A stretch of 61,075 nucleotides of DNA from CAADGN01 sp035443945. Its GTDB lineage: Bacteria > Planctomycetota > Phycisphaerae > Phycisphaerales > UBA1924. Every line of letters begins with the position of its first letter. Position 1 is the first letter of the stretch. Below are positions 25,620-33,402 of this stretch, piece after piece. The notes beneath the pieces are model-generated. The model saw only the letters and a list, made by a program, of their open reading frames with translations. It made no database searches and was not told where the DNA came from. Made by a program: the position numbers and the translations under genes. The stretch lies in NCBI GenBank assembly GCA_035443945.1, contig DAOMNQ010000012.1, positions 1 through 61,075 of the forward strand. Direction: 5' to 3'.

Positions 25620-25942
25620 GCAAGGCAGCCAAGAAAAAAGCCACGAGCGCCGGGAAGCAGACGGCGCCGGCACGTCGGCGGGGTTCCGCGAAGGGATCCA
25701 TTGATCTCAAGAACAAGATCGTGACCGCGCTTCGGGAGGAGTTCCCCAAGGATACGGTCGACGTGACGGACGGCTATATGGGCAACATTCACGTGCTCGT
25801 CGTGTCGAGGCTGTTCGACGGCAAGAGCGAGTACGAGCGTCAGGGGATTCTTCGCGATTGTCTCGATCGGGCGGGGCTGACCAACGCTCAGACGTCGAAG
25901 ATCAGCCTGATGCTGGCGCTCAGCCCCGGCGAGATCAAGTAG
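25616..25942 (+). CDS. Small BolA-like protein, partner of the HEPN gene
   Basis: 108 residues, ATG 25616 overlapping the HEPN stop. A basic N-terminal tail (SKAAKKKATSAGKQTAPARR) precedes a small alpha/beta domain: LKNKIVTALREEFPKDTVDV, then NIHVLVVSRLFDGKSEYERQ and a helical end. The 'H..VVS..F.GKS..ER...' run resembles the BolA fold core. The assignment is by pattern only. The basic tail suggests contact with nucleic acid. An antitoxin or regulator role is inferred from the tight coupling to HEPN. Confidence 0.6.
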   Translation: MSKAAKKKATSAGKQTAPARRRGSAKGSIDLKNKIVTALREEFPKDTVDVTDGYMGNIHVLVVSRLFDGKSEYERQGILRDCLDRAGLTNAQTSKISLMLALSPGEIK

Positions 25943-25961
25943 GGGCGATGGGGCGTACACG

Positions 25962-26174
25962 ATGCGCGAGATTGTGTTCGAGGTCACCCGCGATCCAGAT
26001 GGTGGTTTCGTTGCTTGTGCGATCGGGGAGTCCGTCTTCACGGAGGCTGGTGACGAGTGGGCGCTTCGTCAGAATATCCGGGATGCTGCGCGATGCCACT
26101 TCCACGATCGCGCCGTGCTGCCGGATATAGCGAGGCTGCGCACAGGGCGTGCAGAGACGGTCTTGCGGCTGTGA
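25962..26174 (+). CDS. HicB-like small protein
   Basis: 70 residues starting MREIVFEVTRDPDGGFVACA. This matches the small HicB/UPF0150-type fold, a ferredoxin-like module of antitoxins and orphan regulators ('EV..D..GG..A.A.G......G....LR..I..A...HF'). No HicA toxin (double-stranded RNA-binding-like, ~60 aa) is next to it. It lies 19 bases after the BolA-like gene, so probably in the same unit. Confidence 0.6.
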   Translation: MREIVFEVTRDPDGGFVACAIGESVFTEAGDEWALRQNIRDAARCHFHDRAVLPDIARLRTGRAETVLRL

Positions 26175-26195
26175 CGGAGGCTTGAGGAGCTGCCG

Positions 26196-26381
26196 ATGAC
26201 CATCCGTGATTTCGGCGGATTGCTCGCTACCGTTGCGGCGCTCTCAGTGGCGGCGTTCCTGGTCGCGCGTAGCCGCCTCACGACCAGACGGGCCAAGGTC
26301 GCGGTCATCGCTCTCGGACTCGTTGCGAGGGCTGGCATCGTTCTTTTCTTCGTCGGGGTGTTCTTCGAACCGACGGCTTGA
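26196..26381 (+). CDS. Small membrane protein, two helices
   Basis: 61 residues with hydrophobic segments about 8-25 (LLATVAALSVAAFLVARS) and 35-56 (VAVIALGLVARAGIVLFFVG), joined by a basic loop RLTTRRAK. ATG 26196 has GAGGAGC upstream. No recognised family. Last member of the accessory group. Confidence 0.55.
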   Translation: MTIRDFGGLLATVAALSVAAFLVARSRLTTRRAKVAVIALGLVARAGIVLFFVGVFFEPTA

Positions 26382-26457
26382 TCGTGCCTTCCGCGTGCGG
26401 CCTGGGATGGCATGACGCCTATCCTCCCGCCCCTCGCACCGCCCGGGCCTGTTCGCC

Positions 26458-27843
26458 ATGCTTCGTCGTCTCATTCCACGCAGCACGCCGGCGTCCGTCC
26501 GTCGTGACCTTCGGCTGATGACGGCTGACGGGGTGCTGTACTCGTACATGGTTGGGACGGGGGAGACGTACTTCGCGGCGTTCGCGTTGGCGATCGGGCT
26601 GGGGGAGGTGCTGGCGGGGCTGGTGGCGTCGGTGCCGCTGGTGACGGGGGCGTTGCTGCAACTGGTTTCGCCGTGGGCGGTGGCGCGGCTGGGGTCGCTG
26701 CGGCGTTGGGTGGTGATCTGCGCGACGGTGCAGTCGCTGAGTTTCCTGCCGCTGGCGGTCGGGGCGGTCGTGGGGGCGATGCCGGCGTGGTTGCTGTTCC
26801 TGGTGGTGGCGGTGTACTGGGCGGTGAACTACGGGCAGGGTCCGGCGTGGAACACGTGGGTGACGACGCTGGTGCCGCGACGGATCCGTGCGCGATACTT
26901 CGCGAACCGCTCGCGCGTGGCGCAGTTCGGCACGCTGGGCGGGCTGGTGTTTGGGGGCGTGGTGCTGCACGCGGTGAAGGGTTCGTCGAACGCGGTGCAT
27001 GCGTACGCGGCGTTGTTCCTGGCGGCGGCGGCGGCGCGGTTCGCGGCGAGCCGGTGCATCGCGGGTCAGCGGGAGCCGGTGCCGATCCCGCCGGACTTCC
27101 GCCTGGTCGGGTGGCGTGAGATGGCGTCTCGGTGGCGTCACGGGCACGACGCGCGGCTGCTGACGTACATGCTGGCGATGCAGGTGGCGGTGCAGATCAG
27201 CGGGCCGTACTTCACGCCGTACATGCTGGCGCGGCTGGAGTTCAGTTACGCGCAGTTCATGCTGCTGGTGAGCGTGTCGTTCGTGGCGCGTTCGATCTGC
27301 CTGCCGTACATCGGGCGTCTGGCGCACGCGCTGGGGCCGCGGGCGGTGCTGTGGATCGGGGGGGTTGGGATCCTGCCGCTGTCGGCGTTGTGGATCGTGT
27401 CGGACAACTACTGGTACCTGGTTGCGACGCAGGTGCTGGCGGGGGCGATGTGGGCGTGCTACGAGATGGCGACGTTTCTGCTGCTCTTTGAGACGATTCC
27501 GGCGAGCGAGCGGACGAGCGTGCTCACGCTGTTCAACTTCGCCAACGCGCTGGCGATCGTGGGGGGCGCGCTGGTCGGGGCGGCGGTGCTGACGCTCTTC
27601 CACGCCGAGCCGTGGGTGTACTTCCTGATCTTCGGGCTGTCGTTTGCGGCGCGTGTCTGCACGGTGCCGCTGTTGGCGCGGGTGAGGGTGCCGGAGTTCG
27701 AGCCTGTGGACCTGCCGTTGCGTCCGATCGCGGTGCGTCCGTCGGCGGGGTCGCTGGACCGCCCGGTGCTGGCGGGGATCGACGCGGAGACGCCCGCGCC
27801 GGGCGAGCCGGGAAAGGCGGGGGATCCCGCGGTTGTCCCCTGA
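26458..27843 (+). CDS. MFS-type transporter
   Basis: 461 residues with about 12 predicted transmembrane segments (for example WLLFLVVAVYWAVNYG and WYLVATQVLAGAMWACYEM). Cytoplasmic loops carry basic motifs such as VPRRIRARYFANRSRVAQFG, close to the loop pattern of MFS permeases that follows 'P...R.R.....N...'. Substrate not predictable. The C-terminal tail of ~45 residues is Pro/Ala-rich and disordered. Start ATG at 26458. Confidence 0.85.
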   Translation: MLRRLIPRSTPASVRRDLRLMTADGVLYSYMVGTGETYFAAFALAIGLGEVLAGLVASVPLVTGALLQLVSPWAVARLGSLRRWVVICATVQSLSFLPLAVGAVVGAMPAWLLFLVVAVYWAVNYGQGPAWNTWVTTLVPRRIRARYFANRSRVAQFGTLGGLVFGGVVLHAVKGSSNAVHAYAALFLAAAAARFAASRCIAGQREPVPIPPDFRLVGWREMASRWRHGHDARLLTYMLAMQVAVQISGPYFTPYMLARLEFSYAQFMLLVSVSFVARSICLPYIGRLAHALGPRAVLWIGGVGILPLSALWIVSDNYWYLVATQVLAGAMWACYEMATFLLLFETIPASERTSVLTLFNFANALAIVGGALVGAAVLTLFHAEPWVYFLIFGLSFAARVCTVPLLARVRVPEFEPVDLPLRPIAVRPSAGSLDRPVLAGIDAETPAPGEPGKAGDPAVVP

Positions 27844-27883
27844 TCACTGGATCGCGGCCGAATCGTAGTCCGATAGACGCACC

Positions 27884-28837
27884 ATGCAGGAACGATCGCG
27901 TGATCGTCGCGAGCGGTGGTTGTTCGTGACGGGCGCGAACCGCTCGGGCACGACGTGGGTGGGTCGGATGCTCGACGAGCACCCCGAGGTGATGGTGCGC
28001 GGAGAGTGCGCCTTTTTCCGCGAAGACGCCGGCATCGACTGGTGCACGGACGCCGCGAGCGTAAGCGGGTGGGTGCAAGGTTGCTCGACGAGCGCTGCGT
28101 TGTTCTGCCACATCGATCCCGCGTCGTTCGCGGGGGCGGATGTGAGGGAGGTGGTCGATCGGCCGTACCGGCGTGTGTTTGCGCCCTGGGCGGGCGTGCG
28201 CGTGCTGGGCGATCGCACGCCTTACCACTCGTGCGTGTGCGCGGATCGGCTGCACGCGGCGTTCCCGGATTCGGTGTTCGTCGATGTGGTGCGCGACGGT
28301 CGCGATACGGCGGTTTCCTCCGCGTTCAAGCAGGTGATGCAGCGGAAGAGCGTTGAGATGTGGGGCGGGCCTGCGCGGGCGGAAGCGGTGCGGTGTCGTA
28401 TCGAGGAGGGGGCGCGGGTGGACGACGGTTCGGGGTTCCGGCTGTTCACGGACGAGGCCCTGGAGTTCTTCGCGCGGCGATGGGTGCGATCGGTCACGGG
28501 CGGCGAGCGGGCGAGCGTGCTGTATGGCGATCGGTTCGTGCGGCTGCGGTATGAGTCGCTGGTGGAGGACGCCGTGCCCGGTATCGCGATGGTGTTCGGG
28601 CTGCTGGGCGTTGCCGATCCGGTGTCGAACGCGCGTCGCGCGGTCGAGCGGCAGCGCTTCGAGCGGGTGACGGGTCGGGCTCGCGGGCGGGCTGAGCCGG
28701 GCTCCCTGGCTCGGAGCGCGTCGCCCGGCGACTGGCGGTCGTGGTTCACCGCGCGCGATGGGATGATCTTCGAGGGGATCGCGGGCAAGACGCTGTCGCG
28801 GCTCGGCTATGCCGGCGACGGTGCGGTCGCGGCGTGA
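27884..28837 (+). CDS. PAPS-dependent sulfotransferase-like protein
   Basis: 317 residues. The 5'-phosphosulfate loop is VTGANRSGTTWVGRMLDEHP (about 14-33) and the 3'-phosphate motif is FVDVVRDGRDTAVSSAFKQV (about 128-147); both are the defining motifs of the family. ERVTGRARGRAEPGSLAR near 260-277 fits the second PAPS/substrate segment. Transfers sulfate from PAPS to an unknown acceptor, likely a glycan or lipid. Followed 22 bases later by a second family member. Confidence 0.88.
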   Translation: MQERSRDRRERWLFVTGANRSGTTWVGRMLDEHPEVMVRGECAFFREDAGIDWCTDAASVSGWVQGCSTSAALFCHIDPASFAGADVREVVDRPYRRVFAPWAGVRVLGDRTPYHSCVCADRLHAAFPDSVFVDVVRDGRDTAVSSAFKQVMQRKSVEMWGGPARAEAVRCRIEEGARVDDGSGFRLFTDEALEFFARRWVRSVTGGERASVLYGDRFVRLRYESLVEDAVPGIAMVFGLLGVADPVSNARRAVERQRFERVTGRARGRAEPGSLARSASPGDWRSWFTARDGMIFEGIAGKTLSRLGYAGDGAVAA

Positions 28838-28859
28838 GGCGGGCAGTAGACTGCGGGCC

Positions 28860-29609
28860 ATGACGGAGCCTGTGCGCATCGCGATGTGGTCCGGGCCGCG
28901 GAATATCTCGACGGCGCTGATGCGGTCGTTCGGCAGCCGCGCTGATACGGCGGTCGTGGACGAGCCTCTCTACGCCCACTACTTGAAGGCGACCGGCGCG
29001 GACCACCCGGGGCGCGACGAAGTGATCGCGAAGCACGAGACGGATTGGCGCATGGTGGTGGCGTCGCTGACCGGGCCCGCGCCAGACGGCAAGCGCGTGT
29101 TCTACCAGAAGCACATGGCGCACCATCTGCTGCCGGGGATGGACCGCGCGTGGGTGCGCGGGTTGACGAACTGCTTTCTGATCCGCGACCCGGCGGAGGT
29201 CATCACGAGTTTCGTGAAGGTGGTCGCGGACCCGACGCCGGAGGAACTGGGGCTGCCGCAGCAGTGGGGGTTGTTCGAGGCGGAGCGTGCGCGAACCGGG
29301 CGCGCGCCGCCGGTGATCGATTCGCGCGACGTGCTGTCGGAGCCGGCGGCGATGCTCGGGCTGCTGTGCGAGCGGGTGGGGATCGCGTTCGACGTGGCGA
29401 TGCTTCGGTGGGAGGCGGGGCCGCGCGAGACGGACGGCGTGTGGGGGCCGCACTGGTACGCGAGCGTCGAGGCGTCGANNNNNNNNNNGGGGTTCGAGCC
29501 GTACCGGGCGAAGGAGGAGCCGGTGCCGGAGCGGCTGGCGGGGGTGTACGAGCGGTGCCGGGCGATCTACGAGCGGCTCGCGGAGCACCGATTGCGCGTT
29601 CAGGGCTGA
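28860..29609 (+). CDS. Second sulfotransferase-like protein (contains assembly gap)
   Basis: About 249 residues from ATG at 28860. IAMWSGPRNISTALMRSFGS (about 6-25) is the P-loop-like motif of the group of small sulfotransferase-family proteins often next to aminotransferases. NCFLIRDPAEVITSFVKVV is the second motif. A 10-N gap (29479-29488) keeps the frame. The '.WSGPRNISTA.MRSF..R' start is highly conserved in that group. Acceptor unknown. Probably co-transcribed with the preceding sulfotransferase-like gene. Confidence 0.85.
   Translation: MTEPVRIAMWSGPRNISTALMRSFGSRADTAVVDEPLYAHYLKATGADHPGRDEVIAKHETDWRMVVASLTGPAPDGKRVFYQKHMAHHLLPGMDRAWVRGLTNCFLIRDPAEVITSFVKVVADPTPEELGLPQQWGLFEAERARTGRAPPVIDSRDVLSEPAAMLGLLCERVGIAFDVAMLRWEAGPRETDGVWGPHWYASVEASXXXXGFEPYRAKEEPVPERLAGVYERCRAIYERLAEHRLRVQG
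29479..29488. other. Assembly gap (10 N)
   Basis: Undetermined bases inside the second sulfotransferase-like gene; the frame is kept. Confidence 1.
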
Positions 29610-30031
29610 GCGAGCGATGAGTGCGCGAGCCTCTCGAGCGCGGCGTCGGGGTCGGCCTCTTCGAGGGCGACGCGGCGGCCCATTCGGCGGACAATGAGAT
29701 GGAGGTACGCGCTCTCGCCGGGGCGGACTTCGACACGGCGTGCGGCACTGGCGCGGGCCTCGACGCGGATGTGGTGCTCGCCGGGATTGACGTGGAGGGG
29801 CAGGTACTCGCCCTGCGCGAGCGTTCCGGCGTGCCGCTGGTCGATGTAGACCTCCGCGGGTCGGCGCGAGAGCGGGGCACGCGGGCGGTAGACGTAGACG
29901 ACCGCGCCGTCCGCGCCGACGAACTCGGGTCTGAACGCGGTGCGCAGCGGGGATGAGCACGCCGCGAGCGCGGCGGAGACGGCAAGCCCGAGGAGCAGCA
30001 GGAGTCCGAGGCGAGCGTGCTTGGCTGGCAT
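29600..30031 (-). CDS. DUF2846-like lipoprotein
   Basis: 143 residues from ATG at 30031. Signal peptide with lipobox LAACSS (Cys about 24). The mature part AVVYVYRPRAPLSRRPAEVY, IDQRHAGTLAQGEYLPLHV and NPGEHHIRVE matches the DUF2846 pattern ('.YRP......V.IDG...G.L..G.Y....V.PG.H.I'). Outer- or inner-membrane anchored. The 3' end overlaps the convergent sulfotransferase-like gene by about 10 bases; the start is 3 bases past the flavin reductase stop, so the two minus-strand genes form a unit. Confidence 0.78.
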   Translation of the reverse strand: MPAKHARLGLLLLLGLAVSAALAACSSPLRTAFRPEFVGADGAVVYVYRPRAPLSRRPAEVYIDQRHAGTLAQGEYLPLHVNPGEHHIRVEARASAARRVEVRPGESAYLHLIVRRMGRRVALEEADPDAALERLAHSSLAQP

Positions 30032-30033
30032 GT

Positions 30034-30492
30034 CTACTGCCGCCCGTACATGCGCGAGGCGAGCACCAGGCCGACGAAGAGTTCGTGATCGGCTTCGAGG
30101 TCGAAGTGGCGGACGACTTCGCAGTCGAAGGCGACGATGGAACGGAGCAGCACGGGCGAGCCGGTGACGAGGGTCTCGGTCGGGAAGGCGTCGAAGGGGT
30201 CGCCGCGGGTCTCGTCGTGGTCGGCGAGTTCGGTGGAGAACTTGCGCTGGATGAGGCGGTTGTCGGGCGAGACGCGGCAGATCGCGAAGGCGTGACTGTC
30301 GCGGATGAGCGGCTCGATCCAGTGCCCCTTCTTCGCGGCGACGCAGATGAGGAGCGGCTCCTCGGCGCAGGGCTGGACCGAGCGCACCACGACGCCGGCG
30401 CGCTTGCCCTCGAAGGCGGCCGTCATGACGAACGTCCCTCCTGGGACTCGCTCGATCGCGGCCTTTGGGTCGTCGATCCGTGTGTCGGACAT
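30034..30492 (-). CDS. Flavin reductase-like domain protein
   Basis: 152 residues from ATG at 30492. Flavin reductase split-barrel pattern: ERVPGGTFVMTAAFEGKRAG, VVRSVQPCAEEPLLICVAAK, KGHWIEPLIRDSHAFAICRV and EADHELFVGLVLA. Such proteins bind FMN and reduce flavin or act as flavoredoxin. Residues before the core (MSDTRIDDPKAAI) give a good start. Divergent from mraZ. Confidence 0.87.
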   Translation of the reverse strand: MSDTRIDDPKAAIERVPGGTFVMTAAFEGKRAGVVVRSVQPCAEEPLLICVAAKKGHWIEPLIRDSHAFAICRVSPDNRLIQRKFSTELADHDETRGDPFDAFPTETLVTGSPVLLRSIVAFDCEVVRHFDLEADHELFVGLVLASRMYGRQ

Positions 30493-30642
30493 CGTGCCTC
30501 GGAGTTCTGTTTCGGCCCACGGAGGGCCGGAGTCTACCGGGAGTGGCGGCGGAGGCTCGGTTGGACCGGGCTGTGTCCGGGGTGGCGGCCGGACGGGTCG
30601 CAACTTTTCTCCCAAGTTGGCCCAAAAAGGGACCGATGGGTG

Positions 30643-30671
30643 TTGACAGGTGGGGCAAAGTGGGGCATGAT
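30643..30671 (+). promoter_or_regulatory. mraZ promoter with embedded MraZ-box repeats
   Basis: TTGACA at 30643-30648 is a perfect -35. A 17-base spacer leads to CATGAT at 30666-30671 as -10. Within the spacer are TGGGG (30651-30655) and TGGGG (30661-30665), exactly five bases apart, the spacing of known MraZ operator repeats; TGTTG at 30641 is in the same phase as a degenerate third unit. Binding there would block RNA polymerase, consistent with autorepression. Confidence 0.7.
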
Positions 30672-30700
30672 CCCAGCCATGACAGCGGAGGCGGTCACTC

Positions 30701-31162
30701 GTGGGGTTTATCGGACTAGCCGAGGTCACGATCGACGGCAAGGGGCGGCTGGCCGTCCCGGCGAAGTTCCGCTCCGCGCTGGGTGCGGAGACCGAGTCGC
30801 GGACCTGGGTGAGCATGCCGCGGGACGACGGCACGATCCGGCTGTATCCGTTGGCCGAGTTCGACCGTCTCTCGGAGTTCATGGGCGGGAGCCTGCTGTC
30901 GGATCGGGACGAGACGGAGGTTCATCGGATTCTGTTCGGCTTCTCGGAGAAGATCGACACGGACGCGGCGGGTCGGCTGATTCTGCCGCGTCGGCACGTC
31001 GAGTTGACCGGGATGCCGAACGAGGTGGTCGTGGTTGGGGCGGGCCGGCACCTGGAGATTCACAGCCGGGCCGAGTGGTCGAAGCACGAGGCCGCGCGGC
31101 TGGCGCAGTTGCAGGAGTACATCGCTCGCGTTCGGCGTTCGGGCGCGGGCGGCGGAGCATGA
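30701..31162 (+). CDS. mraZ: Transcriptional regulator MraZ
   Basis: 153 residues, GTG start at 30701. Two SpoVT/AbrB-like halves: FIGLAEVTIDGKGRLAVPAK at the N-terminus and FGFSEKIDTDAAGRLILPRR in the middle, each with the 'D..GR...P' signature. MraZ binds TGGG repeats before the division and cell-wall (dcw) cluster. Here the usual next gene rsmH (mraW) and the dcw cluster are absent; a convergent CHRD gene follows. Planctomycetes have reduced and scattered dcw genes, so this mraZ may have other targets. Confidence 0.95.
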   Translation: MGFIGLAEVTIDGKGRLAVPAKFRSALGAETESRTWVSMPRDDGTIRLYPLAEFDRLSEFMGGSLLSDRDETEVHRILFGFSEKIDTDAAGRLILPRRHVELTGMPNEVVVVGAGRHLEIHSRAEWSKHEAARLAQLQEYIARVRRSGAGGGA

Positions 31163-31263
31163 CGGAGCGCCGGCCCGAGCGGCCGGGCGAGGACAGACGA
31201 ACGGCGGGGCGAAGGCTCCGCGAGACGACACGCGTCGAGAGGGCGGAACGAACGGACTGCTGA
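31159..31263 (+). CDS. Possible 34-residue basic peptide overlapping mraZ stop
   Basis: ATG overlaps the mraZ stop as ATGA. The product MTERRPERPGEDRRTAGRRL... is Arg-rich and ends ERTDC. It could be a coupled small peptide or mere chance in GC-rich DNA. No family recognised. Confidence 0.25.
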   Translation: MTERRPERPGEDRRTAGRRLRETTRVERAERTDC

Positions 31264-31535
31264 AACTCCCGCCGGGCCTGTGTGATCGGCCCGGCCGCCG
31301 GCGCAAGGACGCCCCGGCGAACAGGAGGCCCCCTCGACACCCGGCCCGGGCGAGCCACCACCCGCCCGTGCCTTTCCAGGCGTTCCGTCGGCATGAGTGC
31401 CGGCGGGGCGGACAGGCCACCACCAGGCGGCGGGGCGCACCCACCACCACAGCCTCCGAAGCCCTGCTGCCACGCGACGCCCGCCCGGTTGATGCCGGGC
31501 GGGTTGTCATTTGTTCTGCGCGGGAAGAAGCGGCC
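31163..31535. other. 373-bp region after mraZ; strong terminator at its end
   Basis: Apart from the possible 34-codon frame I see no gene. It has several GC hairpins and ends with the terminator at 31480-31515, so the mraZ transcript probably carries a ~320-base 3' UTR or a separate small RNA lies here. Confidence 0.4.
31480..31515 (+). terminator. Intrinsic terminator of the mraZ unit
   Basis: Perfect 9-bp stem CCCGCCCGG / CCGGGCGGG, loop TTGATG, then TTGTCATTTGTT. Confidence 0.82.
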
Positions 31536-32159
31536 TCAGGGCCTGCGCCGTCGGATGGTGGCGGCGAGCGAGAGGAGGAGCGCCGAAGTCGCTGGCGCGG
31601 GCACGGGTCCGATCACTTCGAAGTCGTTGTTGAAGGTGGGGTTTCCCAACGGACCGAACCCGCGCCGATCGTAGATCTGTCCGCGGAGTTCGCCGAGGGG
31701 GTAGGCCTTTGTGTAGACCTGCGCATAGATGCTGTTGTTGTAGAGTGCGTACTCGACGTCGCCGAAGTCGCTGTAGATCTCGCCCTGCTGGCCCGCGAGG
31801 TAGACCTGCGAGAGCGTCAGCCTGATGCCGTTCTGCTCCTGGACGAAGTCTCCCAGCCACCCCAAGTCCGTGACGATCGGGCCTTCCTCGAGAATCCTTC
31901 CCATGTGGAAGTGGATGGGCGTTCCGTTCGGTCCGTGCGGGAGGAGGTCGTCGAGGGTGAGGCCTGAAATGAAGAGGTCGAGATCGGCGCGGAGGTTGTG
32001 GTGGTTGTAGTGCAGGATGGCGGAACCCCGATGCGGGCTTTGCGATCCGGTGGTGACCTGGGCGGCGGAGAGGCCGAAGTAGTAGTGCCACGTGTGGGCG
32101 TGAGCGGAACACGGGGCGACCGCGAGCAGGAAAAGAAGGGGGCGGATGGCGAGTCGCAT
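31536..32159 (-). CDS. CHRD-domain exported protein with PEP-CTERM-like tail
   Basis: 207 residues from ATG at 32159. Signal peptide about 1-20 (ending CSAHAH). The body fits a CHRD domain: SAILHYNHHNLRADLDLFIS, GTPIHFHMGRILEEGP, YNNSIYAQVYTKAYPLGELR and GQIYD. CHRD domains are known from chordin and many bacterial secreted proteins. The C-terminus VPAPATSALLLSLAATIRRR is a PEP-CTERM-like sorting signal (VPxPAT, hydrophobic helix, basic end), with Ala in place of the usual Glu. The likely fate is processing by an exosortase and release to the cell surface or matrix. Confidence 0.85.
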   Translation of the reverse strand: MRLAIRPLLFLLAVAPCSAHAHTWHYYFGLSAAQVTTGSQSPHRGSAILHYNHHNLRADLDLFISGLTLDDLLPHGPNGTPIHFHMGRILEEGPIVTDLGWLGDFVQEQNGIRLTLSQVYLAGQQGEIYSDFGDVEYALYNNSIYAQVYTKAYPLGELRGQIYDRRGFGPLGNPTFNNDFEVIGPVPAPATSALLLSLAATIRRRRP

Positions 32160-32449
32160 GTTCGTGGCACTCCGAAGGCGGCGAATCAGTGCGGGGGGTG
32201 GGCGACTCAATTGTGTTCGTTGCCGTCGCGGAATCAAGGGTTGTCAACAGAGTTGCGGCTTTGATAGGCTTTTGTACGGTATTATTTGGGGATTCGATGT
32301 CGATAATGAGCATTTTCCGCGGGTCATGGGGTTGCTCCGAAGGTTCAGTCGCGGTTATTCTCAGAGCGTTCATGGGGGTGCTGCGAGGAGTTCACTCTCG
32401 CGGCGTACGCTGTCGATCTTGGACACGCGCTCAAAGCAGGAGGCCTCAC
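32160..32449. promoter_or_regulatory. AT-richer divergent promoter region
   Basis: This stretch is visibly AT-richer than average around 32236-32310, with TTGTCA (32241-32246) and GATAGG 16 bases later as a possible plus-strand promoter for the pseudopilin gene. TTTGTACGGTATTATTTGGG follows. A strong AGGAGG ribosome site lies at 32438-32443. Confidence 0.4.
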
Positions 32450-33301
32450 ATGGCGTTCAGAACCCGGGGATTCACGCTGATCGAGTTGCTGGTGGTGATC
32501 GCGATCATCGCGTTGCTGATCGGCATCCTTCTCCCTGCGCTGGGCAAGGCGCGCGAGGCCGCGCGTGCCGTGATGTCCGCGTCGAACCTGCGATCGCAGA
32601 TGCAGGGGACGGCGGGGTACGTGGAGGACAACAAGGAGTTCTTCCCCGGCGACCACGCCCAGCCGCGGAAGTACTCGATCATCACGTGGGTGCCGCGGAT
32701 CAGGCCGTACCTGGACAACCGGACGGAGGCGTTCAACTGCCCGTCGGTCCCGCGCGACCTTCACTGGTACAAGATATTCGACCTGACGAACCAGCAGAAG
32801 ACCATGCTGAACCAGCAGTGGTGGGAGTCTGAGTACTACGGGTACGAAGAGGGTGAGATGTTCCTGTACGGGAGCGAGTTCTTCAGTTACGGGTACAACG
32901 GCTGGGGGATCAGCGACTTCTCCTCGGGCGGCGGGCACGAGTCTCAGCGGTTCATGATGGGGCTGGGCGGGCACGTCGCGCTGCCGCTGAAGGATGATCC
33001 GACGCAGTGGGAGAACTGGGGCGAACGGATGTGGTGGGAACTCCCGCTGAACAAGGTGGCGATGCCGTCGGACATGATCGCGGTCGCGGACTCGAACACG
33101 GACAAGTCCTGGGACGCGTGGATCACGCCGCAGCGGGGCGCGGAGAAGATGTGGCCCAGCCGGCGTCACTTCGGCGGTGCGAACGTGGGGTTCGCGGACG
33201 GGCACGTCAAGATCATGCCGCTCGAGGACCTGGTCCGCCGCGACGACGAGTCGATGCGCCGCTGGAACTGCGACTACAAGCCGCACCCCGAGTACTGGTG
33301 A
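32450..33301 (+). CDS. Pseudopilin-like protein (DUF1559-like N-terminus)
   Basis: 283 residues from ATG 32450, AGGAGG site upstream. Prepilin motif RGFTLIELLVVIAIIALLIG then LLPALGKAREAARAVMSASN. The C-terminus has RRHFGGANVGFADGHVKIMP, the 'H..GaNv.F.DGHv' motif that is diagnostic of this large planctomycete family. Probably processed by the prepilin peptidase and anchored by its N-terminal helix. A zinc-ribbon membrane protein gene follows about 100 bases later on the same strand. Confidence 0.93.
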   Translation: MAFRTRGFTLIELLVVIAIIALLIGILLPALGKAREAARAVMSASNLRSQMQGTAGYVEDNKEFFPGDHAQPRKYSIITWVPRIRPYLDNRTEAFNCPSVPRDLHWYKIFDLTNQQKTMLNQQWWESEYYGYEEGEMFLYGSEFFSYGYNGWGISDFSSGGGHESQRFMMGLGGHVALPLKDDPTQWENWGERMWWELPLNKVAMPSDMIAVADSNTDKSWDAWITPQRGAEKMWPSRRHFGGANVGFADGHVKIMPLEDLVRRDDESMRRWNCDYKPHPEYW

Positions 33302-33402
33302 ATCGAGAGGCTCTGCATTCCTTGTCGAGCGGTTTGGCGTCGCGACGAGCGTTGGGCGTCTGATAGACGAGAGGGGCGAGAGTTGCTGAGAGGCTGCAGC
33401 CT

